Below, one piece after another: positions 1-9,327 of a stretch of DNA of 30,715 nt (positions are counted from its first letter, which is position 1; every line of letters starts with the position of its first letter). The notes below the pieces were generated by a model. That model had not been told where the DNA came from and made no database searches. It saw only the letters and a program-made list of their open reading frames with translations. The stretch is from Elusimicrobiota bacterium (GTDB lineage: Bacteria > Elusimicrobiota > UBA5214 > JBBAAG01): positions 1 to 30,715 of the forward strand of contig JBBAAG010000033.1 of NCBI GenBank assembly GCA_041658405.1. The letters are read 5' to 3'. A program made the translations under genes and the position numbers.

Positions 1-288
1 CAACAACACCTCTTCTTTCCCAAAATTATAGTTATCACGTTTTTCTCGTTCCACGCGTTTACGGTAATTATCGAACTCAGCCTTTAACTCAAGCAACTGC
101 TTGTAATACTTCCCGGAAACATCCTTCTGCTGATCTACCGACTGTTTAAGAATCTGTAGTTCATCAAGTTTTTCATCCAATGCAATCTTAAGAAAATCAT
201 ACGGTTCACTCGCATTAATTTCCTTACTGTTCACTTCATTATCAACGCGTTTAGCATCTAACGACTCATTTTCTGCTTCTTTTTTCAT
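1..288 (-). CDS. grpE: GrpE nucleotide exchange factor, N-terminal part (3' end outside window)
   Basis: The first 96 codons of GrpE, the nucleotide exchange factor of the DnaK chaperone, which acts in the cytoplasm. The visible part has the expected acidic, low-complexity N-terminus, then a long coiled-coil helix, and the family signature around residues 79-91 (ELKAEFDNYRKRVERE). The ATG at 286-288 overlaps the end of hrcA by 23 bp, so the two are probably translationally coupled. The hrcA-grpE order matches the common hrcA-grpE-dnaK-dnaJ arrangement, so dnaK is expected beyond the left edge. The gene is cut by the window boundary, not by mutation. Confidence 0.93.
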   Translation of the reverse strand, partial: MKKEAENESLDAKRVDNEVNSKEINASEPYDFLKIALDEKLDELQILKQSVDQQKDVSGKYYKQLLELKAEFDNYRKRVEREKRDNYNFGKEEVLL

Positions 289-1345
289 AAACCCGTACTC
301 CATATTGCCCTTTCAACGCATTATTTACAGCATTAGAGATACTATCAACAATAGCCACCATTCTGCCATAGTCCATACGTTTCGGGCCAAGTATACCCAA
401 TAACCCTATCATACGTTCCTGCATCGTATAAGATGTTGTTACTAAACTCCACTCATTAAGTTCTGACCTCATATTCTCGGACCCAATTGCAATATTAACT
501 TTCTTCCCCTGTGTTAACTGTTTTATCAAATAATTATGCATTACTTCATTCAACAACTTTTTATCTTTTACTAAACTCATCACCTCAATAGAGTTCTGCA
601 TATCATGATATTCTGATAACGACAAAATATTTCCTTCACCGTCAACATACGTTTCTTCCAGAGGTATCTTGTCCAGTTCAGAAAGCAACTGTTCGATCAC
701 GCTCCACATCTGGGAATCAGATTTTTCATATTCAGTTCTCAAGGTTTCCCATTTTTTCCGTATTTCCTGCACTGAATTATTAGCAAGTTCAGCATTCATA
801 AAATTCTCGATATACTTAACTTTTTTCCATTTAACCTGACACTTAAAATCCACCACTTGATGCCATACCATACCGGTATTAGTCACCACAACAATAAGCA
901 CGCGTTGTTTATCATAATTTATTAAATGATAACTGCGGATCGACATTTTTTTTAACTGAGGAACAAGTATAAACCCCGCATAATGTGACATTATAGACAA
1001 CATCTTAGTGGTGGTCAACCACAACTTATCCATTTCTTGCATCTTGACCTGATATTCATGCTGTATCCTCATCTCATCCTCAGCCGCAAGGCGTTGTATT
1101 TCCATAACGCGGTCCACGTACAACCTATACCCCTTATCTGTTGGTACACGTCCTGCGGACGTATGCGGATGCGTGAGATACCCTTCTTCTTCTAATTCAG
1201 CAAAATAATTACGCACAGTCGCAGATGACAGGCCAGTAAGATATTTCTCAACAATAGTCTCCGACCCTACGGGTTTCGCAGTGCTTATGTAATGAAATAT
1301 CAAACTATTCAATATCTGAAACTTCCGCGCTTCCTTATCCTTCAT
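266..1345 (-). CDS. hrcA: Heat-inducible transcription repressor HrcA
   Basis: HrcA represses class I heat-shock operons by binding the CIRCE inverted repeat, and the GroEL chaperonin keeps it active. The 359-residue length is normal. An N-terminal winged helix (about residues 1-75) carries the hallmark motifs SSATVRNYFAELEEEGYL and HTSAGRVPTDKGYR. The rest is the GAF-like and dimerisation region. The start is the ATG at 1343-1345, preceded by a weak AAGAAG ribosome site. It follows a glycosyltransferase gene by 59 bp and overlaps grpE. I see no CIRCE element in the short upstream gap, so transcription here may come from the upstream operon, or the operator may lie elsewhere. Confidence 0.95.
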   Translation of the reverse strand: MKDKEARKFQILNSLIFHYISTAKPVGSETIVEKYLTGLSSATVRNYFAELEEEGYLTHPHTSAGRVPTDKGYRLYVDRVMEIQRLAAEDEMRIQHEYQVKMQEMDKLWLTTTKMLSIMSHYAGFILVPQLKKMSIRSYHLINYDKQRVLIVVVTNTGMVWHQVVDFKCQVKWKKVKYIENFMNAELANNSVQEIRKKWETLRTEYEKSDSQMWSVIEQLLSELDKIPLEETYVDGEGNILSLSEYHDMQNSIEVMSLVKDKKLLNEVMHNYLIKQLTQGKKVNIAIGSENMRSELNEWSLVTTSYTMQERMIGLLGILGPKRMDYGRMVAIVDSISNAVNNALKGQYGVRVYEKRSRK

Positions 1346-1404
1346 ACCACTTCTTTAACCTACCCAGATTTTGCCATACTTTGTATTAGATGCAAAACCA
1401 TCAC

Positions 1405-2094
1405 TTATTTCTTCAAACAAATACTACATATTTTCCATAACCCCGTAAAAACATCGCGTAACCCGATCTTCTTTCCATCCTCCAGTGTCCTTGGGGAATA
1501 ATCTATTGGAACTTCAACAATATTTATACCCAACCGTATAGCTCTCGCAGTCAATTCTAACTCAATCTCAAACCCTTTACTGGTTATAACAATTTTATCC
1601 CACACATCACGCTTAAACATTTTATAGCATGTGTACACATCCGTTAAACCAGCGTGAAACACCATATTAAACATCAAAGTCATAAACTTATTCCCTAACA
1701 AATATACCGGATACTTATTGGGATTATCTTTCAAAAACCTTGACCCATAAACTATGGAAACACCGGGGTTCACTATCTTTTCTATCAAATACTTAAAATT
1801 TCGAGGATCATACTCAAGATCCGCGTCATGTATAACCACAAAATCTCCACTGACAATGTTTTTAGCGGTAGCTATTGCCGCACCTTTCCCACAATTATTG
1901 TCATGTTTAAGAACAGTTATGCACGGATATTTGGCTGCTAATTCTTTAGCCTTAACATAAGTACTATCAATTGAACCATCATCCACAATTACCACTTCAA
2001 CATCCAAGATATAACCTGTCTCCAACAGCCTTGTGACAGACTCAACCAACGTTTTTTCTTCATTAAATGCCGGGATAATAACCGATAATTTCAT
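1405..2094 (-). CDS. Family 2 glycosyltransferase (dolichol-phosphate-mannose-synthase-like)
   Basis: A 229-residue GT-A fold transferase that probably moves a sugar from a nucleotide donor to a lipid or polysaccharide acceptor at the inner face of the membrane. The N-terminus LSVIIPAFNEE, then VIVDDGSIDST (about residues 34-45), GKGAAIATA (69-77) and the metal-binding DAD at 90-92 are classic for the DPM1/DPG-synthase branch. No C-terminal transmembrane helices are present, so it is a soluble or peripheral catalytic domain. Its ATG shares one base with the hemW stop (TAATG), which implies translational coupling. The acceptor cannot be predicted from sequence. Confidence 0.88.
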   Translation of the reverse strand: MKLSVIIPAFNEEKTLVESVTRLLETGYILDVEVVIVDDGSIDSTYVKAKELAAKYPCITVLKHDNNCGKGAAIATAKNIVSGDFVVIHDADLEYDPRNFKYLIEKIVNPGVSIVYGSRFLKDNPNKYPVYLLGNKFMTLMFNMVFHAGLTDVYTCYKMFKRDVWDKIVITSKGFEIELELTARAIRLGINIVEVPIDYSPRTLEDGKKIGLRDVFTGLWKICSICLKK

Positions 2095-3209
2095 TACACT
2101 ACTATCTCACGAAAAACCTGGTTTGACAACAACATCCCTTTTCTTGTAAAAGACACTCTATTACCCTCAATTTCCAATAACCCATATTCTTTAAACTTAT
2201 CAAATACCGGCATAAACATAACCGATTCCTCAACTGATAATTCTACTCCGTCATCTGTACGCAAACCGAGGATCACGCGTTCCGCATCCTTAGCGGGTGA
2301 TTCCAGTTTTTCAGTATATTCAACTTGTCCACGTTCCGGAATCTTAGAGTTCAAATACTCTAAAATACTACTTGTATTTCTATAACGTTCACCCCTGATA
2401 TATCCGCATGCAGCTACTCCCGCTCCAATATACTCCCTATTCTGCCAGTATACCATGTTGTGTTTACATTCAAACCCGGGTAACGCAAAATTTGAGATCT
2501 CATAATGCCTATACCCTTTCCCATGCAAATACTCACACGCGAACTCGTACATCCCTGCAACAACATCATCCTTTGGGCATTGAATCTTACCGTTACGGCA
2601 TTCCTCATACAACTGCGCCCCTTCCTCAAGTTCAAGAGCATATAACGACAAATGTTTTGGTACGAGACTGACAGCCAACTCCAAATCCTTACTAAACAAC
2701 TTAACATCCTGTCCCGGCAATCCATAAATCAGGTCAAACCCAAAATTATCTATCCCCGCTGAATTTACAATTTCCACAACTTTATAAATATCTTCAGTAC
2801 TATGCACCCTCCCAAGAATTTTCAGCATCTTCTCATTAAAACTCTGGCACCCGATACTTATCCGGTTAACCCCAAATGTTCTGTAACACTCAATTTTATC
2901 AGGATCCAACGTTGCGGGATTACATTCAACCGTAAACTCCGCGTTTATATTTAACGCAAAACTTTTACTTATTGCATCACCTATTTTTGTGAATTGCTCT
3001 GTACTCAATATACTTGGTGTTCCACCGCCAATAAACACAGTATCCAGGCCACCGGGGTTCCAATAAAATATTTCTTCCCGCAACTTGGATATATAATCAT
3101 TAACTGACATAATGTCCGGTGTTGACACAAACACGCAGTAATTACATTTACTTATGCAATACGGAATATGCACATATAAACTACCCGCTCGTGTTTTAAT
3201 AACATTCAT
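2094..3209 (-). CDS. hemW: Radical SAM protein HemW (heme chaperone; HemN-like)
   Basis: A 371-residue radical SAM protein of the HemW family. Its members resemble oxygen-independent coproporphyrinogen oxidase, but studied ones bind and transfer heme. The iron-sulfur cluster motif CX3CX2C is at Cys18, Cys22 and Cys25. It is followed by Phe, not by the extra Cys typical of true HemN, which favours HemW. The GGGTPS motif (about residues 61-66) and the YALELEEG region are also present. HemN/HemW proteins are commonly near lepA and hrcA, as here. The start is the ATG at 3207-3209, just ahead of SLYVHIPYC. Confidence 0.92.
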   Translation of the reverse strand: MNVIKTRAGSLYVHIPYCISKCNYCVFVSTPDIMSVNDYISKLREEIFYWNPGGLDTVFIGGGTPSILSTEQFTKIGDAISKSFALNINAEFTVECNPATLDPDKIECYRTFGVNRISIGCQSFNEKMLKILGRVHSTEDIYKVVEIVNSAGIDNFGFDLIYGLPGQDVKLFSKDLELAVSLVPKHLSLYALELEEGAQLYEECRNGKIQCPKDDVVAGMYEFACEYLHGKGYRHYEISNFALPGFECKHNMVYWQNREYIGAGVAACGYIRGERYRNTSSILEYLNSKIPERGQVEYTEKLESPAKDAERVILGLRTDDGVELSVEESVMFMPVFDKFKEYGLLEIEGNRVSFTRKGMLLSNQVFREIVV

Positions 3210-3241
3210 CTCACGTGCCAGCTAACAAAAATGATTTTAGT

Positions 3242-4186
3242 TTACTTTTTTTCAACCGGCTTGCTACCACCAGCAGCAAGTTTGTCTTTGAATATCTCTG
3301 CCATCCCGCCGATTGTACCTAGTATTCCGCTTGTTTCCACCGGCAAAAATATCTTAGTTGCCTGTCCATCCGCCATCTTAGTTAATGTTTCAAGATACTT
3401 AATTGCGATAAGATCGTTTGTCGGATTACCCGTATGGATAGCATTATACACGACTTCAACCTCATACTTCTCAGCATCAGCTACACGTTTTATTGCTTCC
3501 GCCTTACCTTCGGCATTTAATATCTGTGACTGCTTATGTCCTTCCGCACTAAGTATAGCCGACTGTTTTTCTCCATCCGCTCTTAATATAGCCGACTGTT
3601 TTACCCCTTCGGATTCAAGTATCATTGCGCGTTTTTCGCGTTCAGCCTTCATCTGTTTACTCATCGCGTCAGTAATATCACGCGGCGGATCAATCTTCTG
3701 TATTTCCACGCGGGTAACTTTTACACCCCACTTATCCGTTGCTTCATCAAGTACGCGTTTCAACTGTTCGTTAATCCGTTCCCTCGAAGTAAGCGTCTGG
3801 TCGAGTTCAAGATCGCCTATAACGTTACGCAAGTTAGTTTGTGCAAGTTTTAAAGCAGCCATTGAAAAGTTAGCAACATTATAAATAACCCTGAACGGGT
3901 CAATCACCTGAAAATAAATCACAGCATCCACTGTAACCATAACGTTATCTTTTGTGATAACATCCTGCGGAGGCACATCAATAACCTGTTCTCTCATATC
4001 AACTTTTCTTATTGTATCAAATATCGGAACAACGAATGCTAATCCAGAATCAGCAGTACGATGAAACCTTCCCAATCTCTCCACTAACCCCTTCTCAAAC
4101 GGCCGTAAAATTACCAATGCCGATTTTGCGATGATAATCGCAAAAACTATCAATACAATCACTAAACCTACCGGAATACCTGCCAT
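3242..4186 (-). CDS. SPFH/Band 7 stomatin-like membrane protein (QmcA/slipin type)
   Basis: A 314-residue membrane scaffold of the SPFH superfamily, which forms large ring-like oligomers in membrane microdomains. An N-terminal membrane helix covers residues 6-28. The Band 7 domain (about 25-180) contains EKGLVERLGRFHRT and the QVIDVPPQDVITKDNV segment. A coiled coil follows with four 11-residue repeats of the form AIL-(S/R)-A-(E/D)-G-x-KQS at about 188-231. The ribosome site AGGGGGT precedes the ATG. An NfeD-like gene lies 29 bp upstream, the usual genetic partner of this family. The precise cellular client is unknown. Confidence 0.92.
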   Translation of the reverse strand: MAGIPVGLVIVLIVFAIIIAKSALVILRPFEKGLVERLGRFHRTADSGLAFVVPIFDTIRKVDMREQVIDVPPQDVITKDNVMVTVDAVIYFQVIDPFRVIYNVANFSMAALKLAQTNLRNVIGDLELDQTLTSRERINEQLKRVLDEATDKWGVKVTRVEIQKIDPPRDITDAMSKQMKAEREKRAMILESEGVKQSAILRADGEKQSAILSAEGHKQSQILNAEGKAEAIKRVADAEKYEVEVVYNAIHTGNPTNDLIAIKYLETLTKMADGQATKIFLPVETSGILGTIGGMAEIFKDKLAAGGSKPVEKK

Positions 4187-4215
4187 ACTAACTTACCCCC
4201 TTCTCTTGTATAAAT

Positions 4216-4647
4216 TTACTTTTTTACAAATAAAGTCACGCCTTCAACTTTTATTATCTCAACGATTTCATCCTTCCCAATATTCTCAGTACCACTTGCC
4301 AGCCAATCTTCATTATCAACTCTTACATTCCCTTTTTGCATAGCCGTTATTTCTTTTATCACTACCGCTTTTTTACCAATTAATTCATCCACATTAGAAT
4401 TCCGTGTCTGCCCTGAACCTGCAGCAAACTTTTTTGCCAACGGCCGTGACAATACGACAAAAACCACTGAACCAACAAAAAATATTGCCCATTGTACCCA
4501 GGTATTTGAAATAACAAGCGAAGCAAACAATCCAAATAACGCACCCACTCCTAAACACGCAAAAAAGAATACTGACGGCGACAGTATTTCAATAATGAAG
4601 AAGATTATTGATATCAATAACCACCACATCCATAATTGTGTTCCCAT
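4216..4647 (-). CDS. NfeD-like membrane protein (short, protease-less type)
   Basis: A 143-residue protein of the short NfeD type. Hydrophobic helices occupy about residues 7-70. A small beta-rich OB-fold domain follows (about 85-143), with GKKAVVIKEI, a GNVRVDNEDWLA segment and a GDEIVEIIKVEG strand. It lacks the N-terminal ClpP-like serine protease domain of long NfeD proteins. Such proteins pair with SPFH/stomatin partners, and the next gene is one. The start ATG at 4645-4647 is preceded by a strong AGGAGG site (about 4660-4668). It probably works as a membrane accessory factor of the SPFH assembly. Confidence 0.87.
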   Translation of the reverse strand: MGTQLWMWWLLISIIFFIIEILSPSVFFFACLGVGALFGLFASLVISNTWVQWAIFFVGSVVFVVLSRPLAKKFAAGSGQTRNSNVDELIGKKAVVIKEITAMQKGNVRVDNEDWLASGTENIGKDEIVEIIKVEGVTLFVKK

Positions 4648-4676
4648 AAATCCCTGTTCTCCCTCCTCCTTTTTTA

Positions 4677-5468
4677 TTATTTAATAACTTTCATACGGTT
4701 AAATGGCCAGTATAACACCAGCGCCTGCCCTTTCAATAATTTATCGCTCAATGGCCCCCAAAACCGTGAATCATATGACCCGTCACGGTTATCACCCATT
4801 GCGAAATAACACTTCTCCGGTACTTTTATAGGCCCAAAATTATCGCGTACCGCGGGTACAGGCAACTCAGTAAACCTTGTTTCCTCCCATGCTTTCTGGT
4901 ACATATCATTGTTTGGCAATAACTGTTTTACTTCGGGATACACAATATCTGTTTGATAATCCGCGTACGGTTCAACAATCTGTTTCCCGTTGATAAACAC
5001 ATTCTTATTTTTTATTTCAACGATATCACCGGGAAGGCCAATACAACGCTTAATAAAATCCTTATGAATTCCCTTTTCACGTTCCCACGAACTTAACGCT
5101 GCGGACGGGCATTTAAAAATAATAATATCCCCGCGTTTAACCTTAGCTATACTCAATATTCTAGCTGCAGTAAACGGCAACTTAACGCCATAAATGAATT
5201 TATTAACAAACAAATGATCACCTTCTATCAAAGTAGGGCGCATTGAACCCGACGGTATCTTAAATGCCTGTACAATAAAATTCATTATTAACGCAGCAAG
5301 TACTACCGCAGAGAAAAACGTGTTTACCCATTCATATATTTCGCTATACACTCTTTCATTTTTTGTACCGGTAAACTTCCCCTTGAATTTCTTCATCACT
5401 AACGCTAATATTCCGAGTATCACGCCTATGATGATAATTTTTAGTTCCATAGATATTGATGCCCACAT
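4677..5468 (-). CDS. lepB: Signal peptidase I
   Basis: A type I signal peptidase of 263 residues that removes signal peptides from exported proteins at the outer face of the cytoplasmic membrane. Hydrophobic segments lie at about residues 8-25 and 50-68. The catalytic serine is Ser75 in IPSGSMRPTL, and the general-base lysine is Lys119 in RGDIIIFKCP. The KRCIGLPGD box (about 140-148) and MGDNRDGSYDSRFWG (box E) complete the family set. The gene follows lepA by 4 bp, the classic lepA-lepB arrangement. A GGAGGAAG ribosome site lies inside the end of lepA. An internal Met at residue 7 is a possible alternative start. Confidence 0.96.
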   Translation of the reverse strand: MWASISMELKIIIIGVILGILALVMKKFKGKFTGTKNERVYSEIYEWVNTFFSAVVLAALIMNFIVQAFKIPSGSMRPTLIEGDHLFVNKFIYGVKLPFTAARILSIAKVKRGDIIIFKCPSAALSSWEREKGIHKDFIKRCIGLPGDIVEIKNKNVFINGKQIVEPYADYQTDIVYPEVKQLLPNNDMYQKAWEETRFTELPVPAVRDNFGPIKVPEKCYFAMGDNRDGSYDSRFWGPLSDKLLKGQALVLYWPFNRMKVIK

Positions 5469-5472
5469 ACAA

Positions 5473-7269
5473 CTATTCTTCCTCCAGTCTCATAGCCGCT
5501 AAGAACGCTTCAACAGGTACTTCCACCCTGCCAAACTGCCTTAACCTCTTTTTCCCCTCTTTTTGTTTTTCTAATAATTTACGTTTCCGCGTTATATCTC
5601 CGCCATAGCATTTGGAGATAACATCTTTCCTCATAGCAGGAATATTTTCACGCGCAATAATTTTATTATTAACCTGTATTTGCAACGCAATCTCAAACAT
5701 TTGCCGTGGAATAATTTCTTTAAGCTTAGTAATCAGCTTCCTGGCTTTATGATACGAAGATTCGCGATGTACAACATAAGCCAACCCGTCAATTACTTCG
5801 CGGTTCACCAGGATCTCCAGCTTTACCAGCTGTCCGGGTTTATACCCGATCTGTTCATAATCAAACGATGCATAACCTTTAGAAACCGACTTTAATTTAT
5901 CATAGAAATTCACCACCATCTCAGCTAACGGCATAACACATTTTATGATAACCCTTTGCGCATTGATATACTTCATATCCTGATACTCACCGCGCCGGTC
6001 TTTTATTAATTCCATAACCACACTGACAAATTCAGAAGGCACTACTACCGTTATAGCAACATACGGCTCTTCTACGCTAATAATATCGCTTAGATTAGGA
6101 TACTTTGCTGGATTATCTATCTCAACAGCTTCATTATTTTTTTTAATTACTCGGTAAATAACATTTGGAGAAGTCACGAGGACATCCAGCCCAAACTCGC
6201 GTTCTAACCGCTGTTTAACAATATCCATATGCAACAACCCTAGGAACCCGCAACGAAAACCCATCCCTAACGCACTGGAATTCTCGGGTTGATAATAAAA
6301 CGACCAGTCGGTAAGATGCAGTTTTTCTAAAGCCGCCTGTAGTACAGGAAGATCACTTAATGTTATGGGATAAAACCCGCAGAAAACAAACGGTTTCGCT
6401 GACTTAAACTTGGATTTAATAGGCTCAACCGGCGCATCTTTCTCCATTATCGTATCACCAATTTTTACAAGATGGATGTCCTTGATATTAGCTACGCAAT
6501 ACCCCACTTCGCCCGGAGTTAACTCATTACTCTTAATCATACTTAACTGCAGATATCCGATTTCTTGTACTTCATACGCCATCCCGCTTGACTCTAAAAC
6601 AATTTTTTGGTTTGGCTTCATCACGCCATCTACTATTTTAAGGTATATAACCACTCCGCGGTACGGGTCATAAAAAGAGTCAAAAATTAATGCTTTCAGA
6701 GGTTTATCAGGATCACCCTGCGGTGCAGGTATTTGTTTTACAATAGCCTCAAGGAGTTCATGAATTCCTTTACCTTCCTTTGCGCTTACGTGTAACGGTT
6801 TTTCCAGGATTTCTAAACTCTCTAAAATATCCTGTTCAGTTCTTTCAACATTTGATTGAGGAAGGTCTATTTTGTTTATAACAGGAATTATAGCAATATT
6901 GTATTCCATTGCAAGTTGTGCATTTACCAGCGTCTGAGCTTCAACACCCTGGCTCGCATCTACTATAAGCAAACATCCTTCTGACGCGTCAAGTGAACGC
7001 GCTACTTCATACGAAAAATCCACATGACCCGGAGTATCTATTAAGTTCAAAATATATTCCTCTCCATTATCAGCCTTATATTTTAACCTTGCCGTTTTAG
7101 CTTTTATCGTGATTCCGCGTTCACGTTCAAGGCTCATATTATCCATTATTTGCGCAACATTATTCTGCGGAGTCATCAATCCTGTATACTCCAATAATCT
7201 ATCTGCAAGTGTCGATTTACCATGGTCAATATGAGCAATAATACAAAAATTTCGAAGCTTATTAAGCAT
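5473..7269 (-). CDS. lepA: Elongation factor 4 (LepA)
   Basis: A 598-residue ribosome-associated GTPase, the normal LepA length. The G-domain motifs are complete: AHIDHGKSTLADRLL (P-loop, about 12-26), RERGITIKA (switch I), DTPGHVDF, and the guanine-specificity NKID. The LepA-specific C-terminal region includes SKCYGGDITRKRKLLEKQK. LepA influences ribosome biogenesis and translation under stress; this is family knowledge. The ATG at 7267-7269 overlaps the end of ptsI by 8 bp, so translation is probably coupled to the PTS gene. Confidence 0.97.
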   Translation of the reverse strand: MLNKLRNFCIIAHIDHGKSTLADRLLEYTGLMTPQNNVAQIMDNMSLERERGITIKAKTARLKYKADNGEEYILNLIDTPGHVDFSYEVARSLDASEGCLLIVDASQGVEAQTLVNAQLAMEYNIAIIPVINKIDLPQSNVERTEQDILESLEILEKPLHVSAKEGKGIHELLEAIVKQIPAPQGDPDKPLKALIFDSFYDPYRGVVIYLKIVDGVMKPNQKIVLESSGMAYEVQEIGYLQLSMIKSNELTPGEVGYCVANIKDIHLVKIGDTIMEKDAPVEPIKSKFKSAKPFVFCGFYPITLSDLPVLQAALEKLHLTDWSFYYQPENSSALGMGFRCGFLGLLHMDIVKQRLEREFGLDVLVTSPNVIYRVIKKNNEAVEIDNPAKYPNLSDIISVEEPYVAITVVVPSEFVSVVMELIKDRRGEYQDMKYINAQRVIIKCVMPLAEMVVNFYDKLKSVSKGYASFDYEQIGYKPGQLVKLEILVNREVIDGLAYVVHRESSYHKARKLITKLKEIIPRQMFEIALQIQVNNKIIARENIPAMRKDVISKCYGGDITRKRKLLEKQKEGKKRLRQFGRVEVPVEAFLAAMRLEEE

Positions 7270-9016
7270 GACGTTTTTCGTTTTTAAACACTAACCCTTG
7301 TATCTCATCAGTGGTGGATAACTGCATAACCTTTTCCGCCAATAACTTGGCTTCTGTACGGTTAACTTCCCGTATAGCTTGCTTTATCCGCGGGACAAGT
7401 GCCGGAGAGACACTAAATTCTTCAAGGCCTAATCCTATAAGCAACTCGGTAACAGCAGAATCTGCTGCCATCTCACCGCACATAGATACTGGCTTATTAT
7501 AAAAATGCCCGGCATTAATCACTTGTTTTACCAGCCTCAATACAGCGGGATGCAGCGGTTCGTAAAGGTACGCTATATCTTCATTCATACGATCTACTGC
7601 AAGGGTATACTGTATTAAATCATTAGTTCCTATAGACAAAAAGTCGCATTCCCGCGCAATACCGTCAGATTGCAATGCCGCTGCAGGTACTTCAATCATA
7701 GTTCCTATTGGCACATCCGCATTAAACCCGATATTCTTTTCTTTAAGTTCTGATTTCACTTCCTCAATTATCTCTTTTACTTTCCATATTTCTTCCACTG
7801 TGGAAACCATCGGGAACATAATCTTAGCCTTACCGTTAATAGTAGCACGGAATATTGCGCGTAATTGCGTTTTAAAAATATCGCGGTACTTCAGACAAAA
7901 ACGTATTGACCGCAAACCCAGGAACGGATTTGTTGACTGCACATCATATCCCTGAAGTTTAGTCAATATTTTGTCCCCGCCGAGATCAATAGTGCGTATT
8001 GTAACAGGGAACGGTGATACATGTTTTAACACCTGGGAATACACTTCATACTGTTTATCTTCAGACGGTAAATCATCACCCGAGAGATACAAAAACTCTG
8101 TGCGGTACAACCCCACTCCTTCCGCTCCGCTATTAACGACAGAATTCAATTCTTCGATAGATTCCATATTTGCATAAAGGTGAACAACATGCCCGTCAAG
8201 AGTTTCAGCTTTCAGGTCACGTATTTGTTTTAATGCAGATTCACGGGTGTGATACTCCTCAACACGTTTAGAATATATCTTTAACACACTCGCACCGGGA
8301 TTAACCCACACAATACCATTATCACCGTCAACTACAACAGTATCATTATTCTTAACCTTCTGTGATATAACTTTTAAACCCACGACAGCGGGAATACCTA
8401 ATGACTGTGCAACAATTGCAGTATGCGACGTTCTCCCTCCGACATCTGTAATAAACCCCATAATTTTCCCATGAGGCAGCCCTACAGTTTCAGCGGGAGT
8501 TAGATTATGCGCTACCAGTACAGCATTATCAGGTATATTCTCACCGAAATTCTTGCCATTACCTGACAAATTGCTCAGTAATTTATGATAAACAGCCTTG
8601 ATATCCAATGTACGCTCACGGAAATATTCTTCTTCCATCCTTTCAAACGTTTTAAATACTTTACCAACTTCTTCATGCAGCGCCCATTCTGAATTAACGA
8701 ATTCATTATTTATACGTTTGAAAACAGTTTTAGTAATTATAGGATCATCTACAATAAGTATATACGCATCGAGTAGCCTAAGATACTCTTTACCCATCGA
8801 AGTTGCCATCTTAGATTTTATCGCTATCATTTCATCCTTAGTTTTTTTCAAAGCAACACGATAACGGTTGTTTTCTTCCTTCACTTCCTCCTTAGAAAGT
8901 GTTCGTTGTGGAACAATTGTGTCATCAACCTGGTCGATGACAACAGCCTTGCCCACCACGACTCCGGAAGACGCAGGTATACCTTCAAATTTAAGTTCTA
9001 TCGTATTTTCTTGCAA
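7262..9016 (-). CDS. ptsI: Phosphoenolpyruvate-protein phosphotransferase (PTS enzyme I)
   Basis: Enzyme I takes phosphate from phosphoenolpyruvate and passes it to HPr, the first step of the PTS phosphorelay in the cytoplasm. The phosphorylated His is in GGRTSHTAIVAQS (about residue 198 from the start chosen here). The PEP-binding signature DFLSIGTNDLIQYTLAVDR and the catalytic Cys in PVSMCGEMAAD are intact. I chose the TTG at 9014-9016. It begins one base after the HPr stop and has a GAGG site 9 bp upstream inside the end of the HPr gene. A TTG at 9029-9031 is also in frame but has no ribosome site. The length of about 584 residues is typical. No ATG is available near the N-terminus. Confidence 0.96.
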   Translation of the reverse strand: MQENTIELKFEGIPASSGVVVGKAVVIDQVDDTIVPQRTLSKEEVKEENNRYRVALKKTKDEMIAIKSKMATSMGKEYLRLLDAYILIVDDPIITKTVFKRINNEFVNSEWALHEEVGKVFKTFERMEEEYFRERTLDIKAVYHKLLSNLSGNGKNFGENIPDNAVLVAHNLTPAETVGLPHGKIMGFITDVGGRTSHTAIVAQSLGIPAVVGLKVISQKVKNNDTVVVDGDNGIVWVNPGASVLKIYSKRVEEYHTRESALKQIRDLKAETLDGHVVHLYANMESIEELNSVVNSGAEGVGLYRTEFLYLSGDDLPSEDKQYEVYSQVLKHVSPFPVTIRTIDLGGDKILTKLQGYDVQSTNPFLGLRSIRFCLKYRDIFKTQLRAIFRATINGKAKIMFPMVSTVEEIWKVKEIIEEVKSELKEKNIGFNADVPIGTMIEVPAAALQSDGIARECDFLSIGTNDLIQYTLAVDRMNEDIAYLYEPLHPAVLRLVKQVINAGHFYNKPVSMCGEMAADSAVTELLIGLGLEEFSVSPALVPRIKQAIREVNRTEAKLLAEKVMQLSTTDEIQGLVFKNEKRHA

Positions 9017-9017
9017 T

Positions 9018-9284
9018 TTACTCTTCCTCAAACTTATTCATAATCAACTTTTGCACAGCTTCCACCACCTGCTTTTCATCAGGGCCTTCAGCTTTCACTA
9101 CTAGTTCAGACCCGAACTCTGCCGCAAGCATCAGCAAACCCATTATTGATTTTCCATCAACTTCCTGGTCATCTTTGATAACTTTAATCTTTGACTTAAA
9201 CTTTGACGTCGTCTGAACGAACATTGCCGCCGGACGCGCATGCAACCCCAATTTGTTAACAATTTTAATCTTACATTTTTCCAT
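9018..9284 (-). CDS. ptsH: Phosphocarrier protein HPr
   Basis: HPr carries phosphate from enzyme I to the EIIA proteins and is a regulatory target of HPr kinase. From the ATG at 9282-9284 the protein has 88 residues, with the active His at exactly position 15 (LGLHARPAA) and the regulatory serine at exactly position 46 (DGKSIMGLL). This is the canonical numbering and strongly supports this start over the in-frame TTG at 9291-9293. An AGAAGAG ribosome site lies 9 bp upstream. Both phosphorylation sites are intact, in keeping with hprK upstream in the same cluster. ptsI starts one base after the stop. Confidence 0.96.
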   Translation of the reverse strand: MEKCKIKIVNKLGLHARPAAMFVQTTSKFKSKIKVIKDDQEVDGKSIMGLLMLAAEFGSELVVKAEGPDEKQVVEAVQKLIMNKFEEE

Positions 9285-9327
9285 AATAAACAACTCTTCT
9301 TCTCTTGGCCTGCTCCATACTTTTTTA

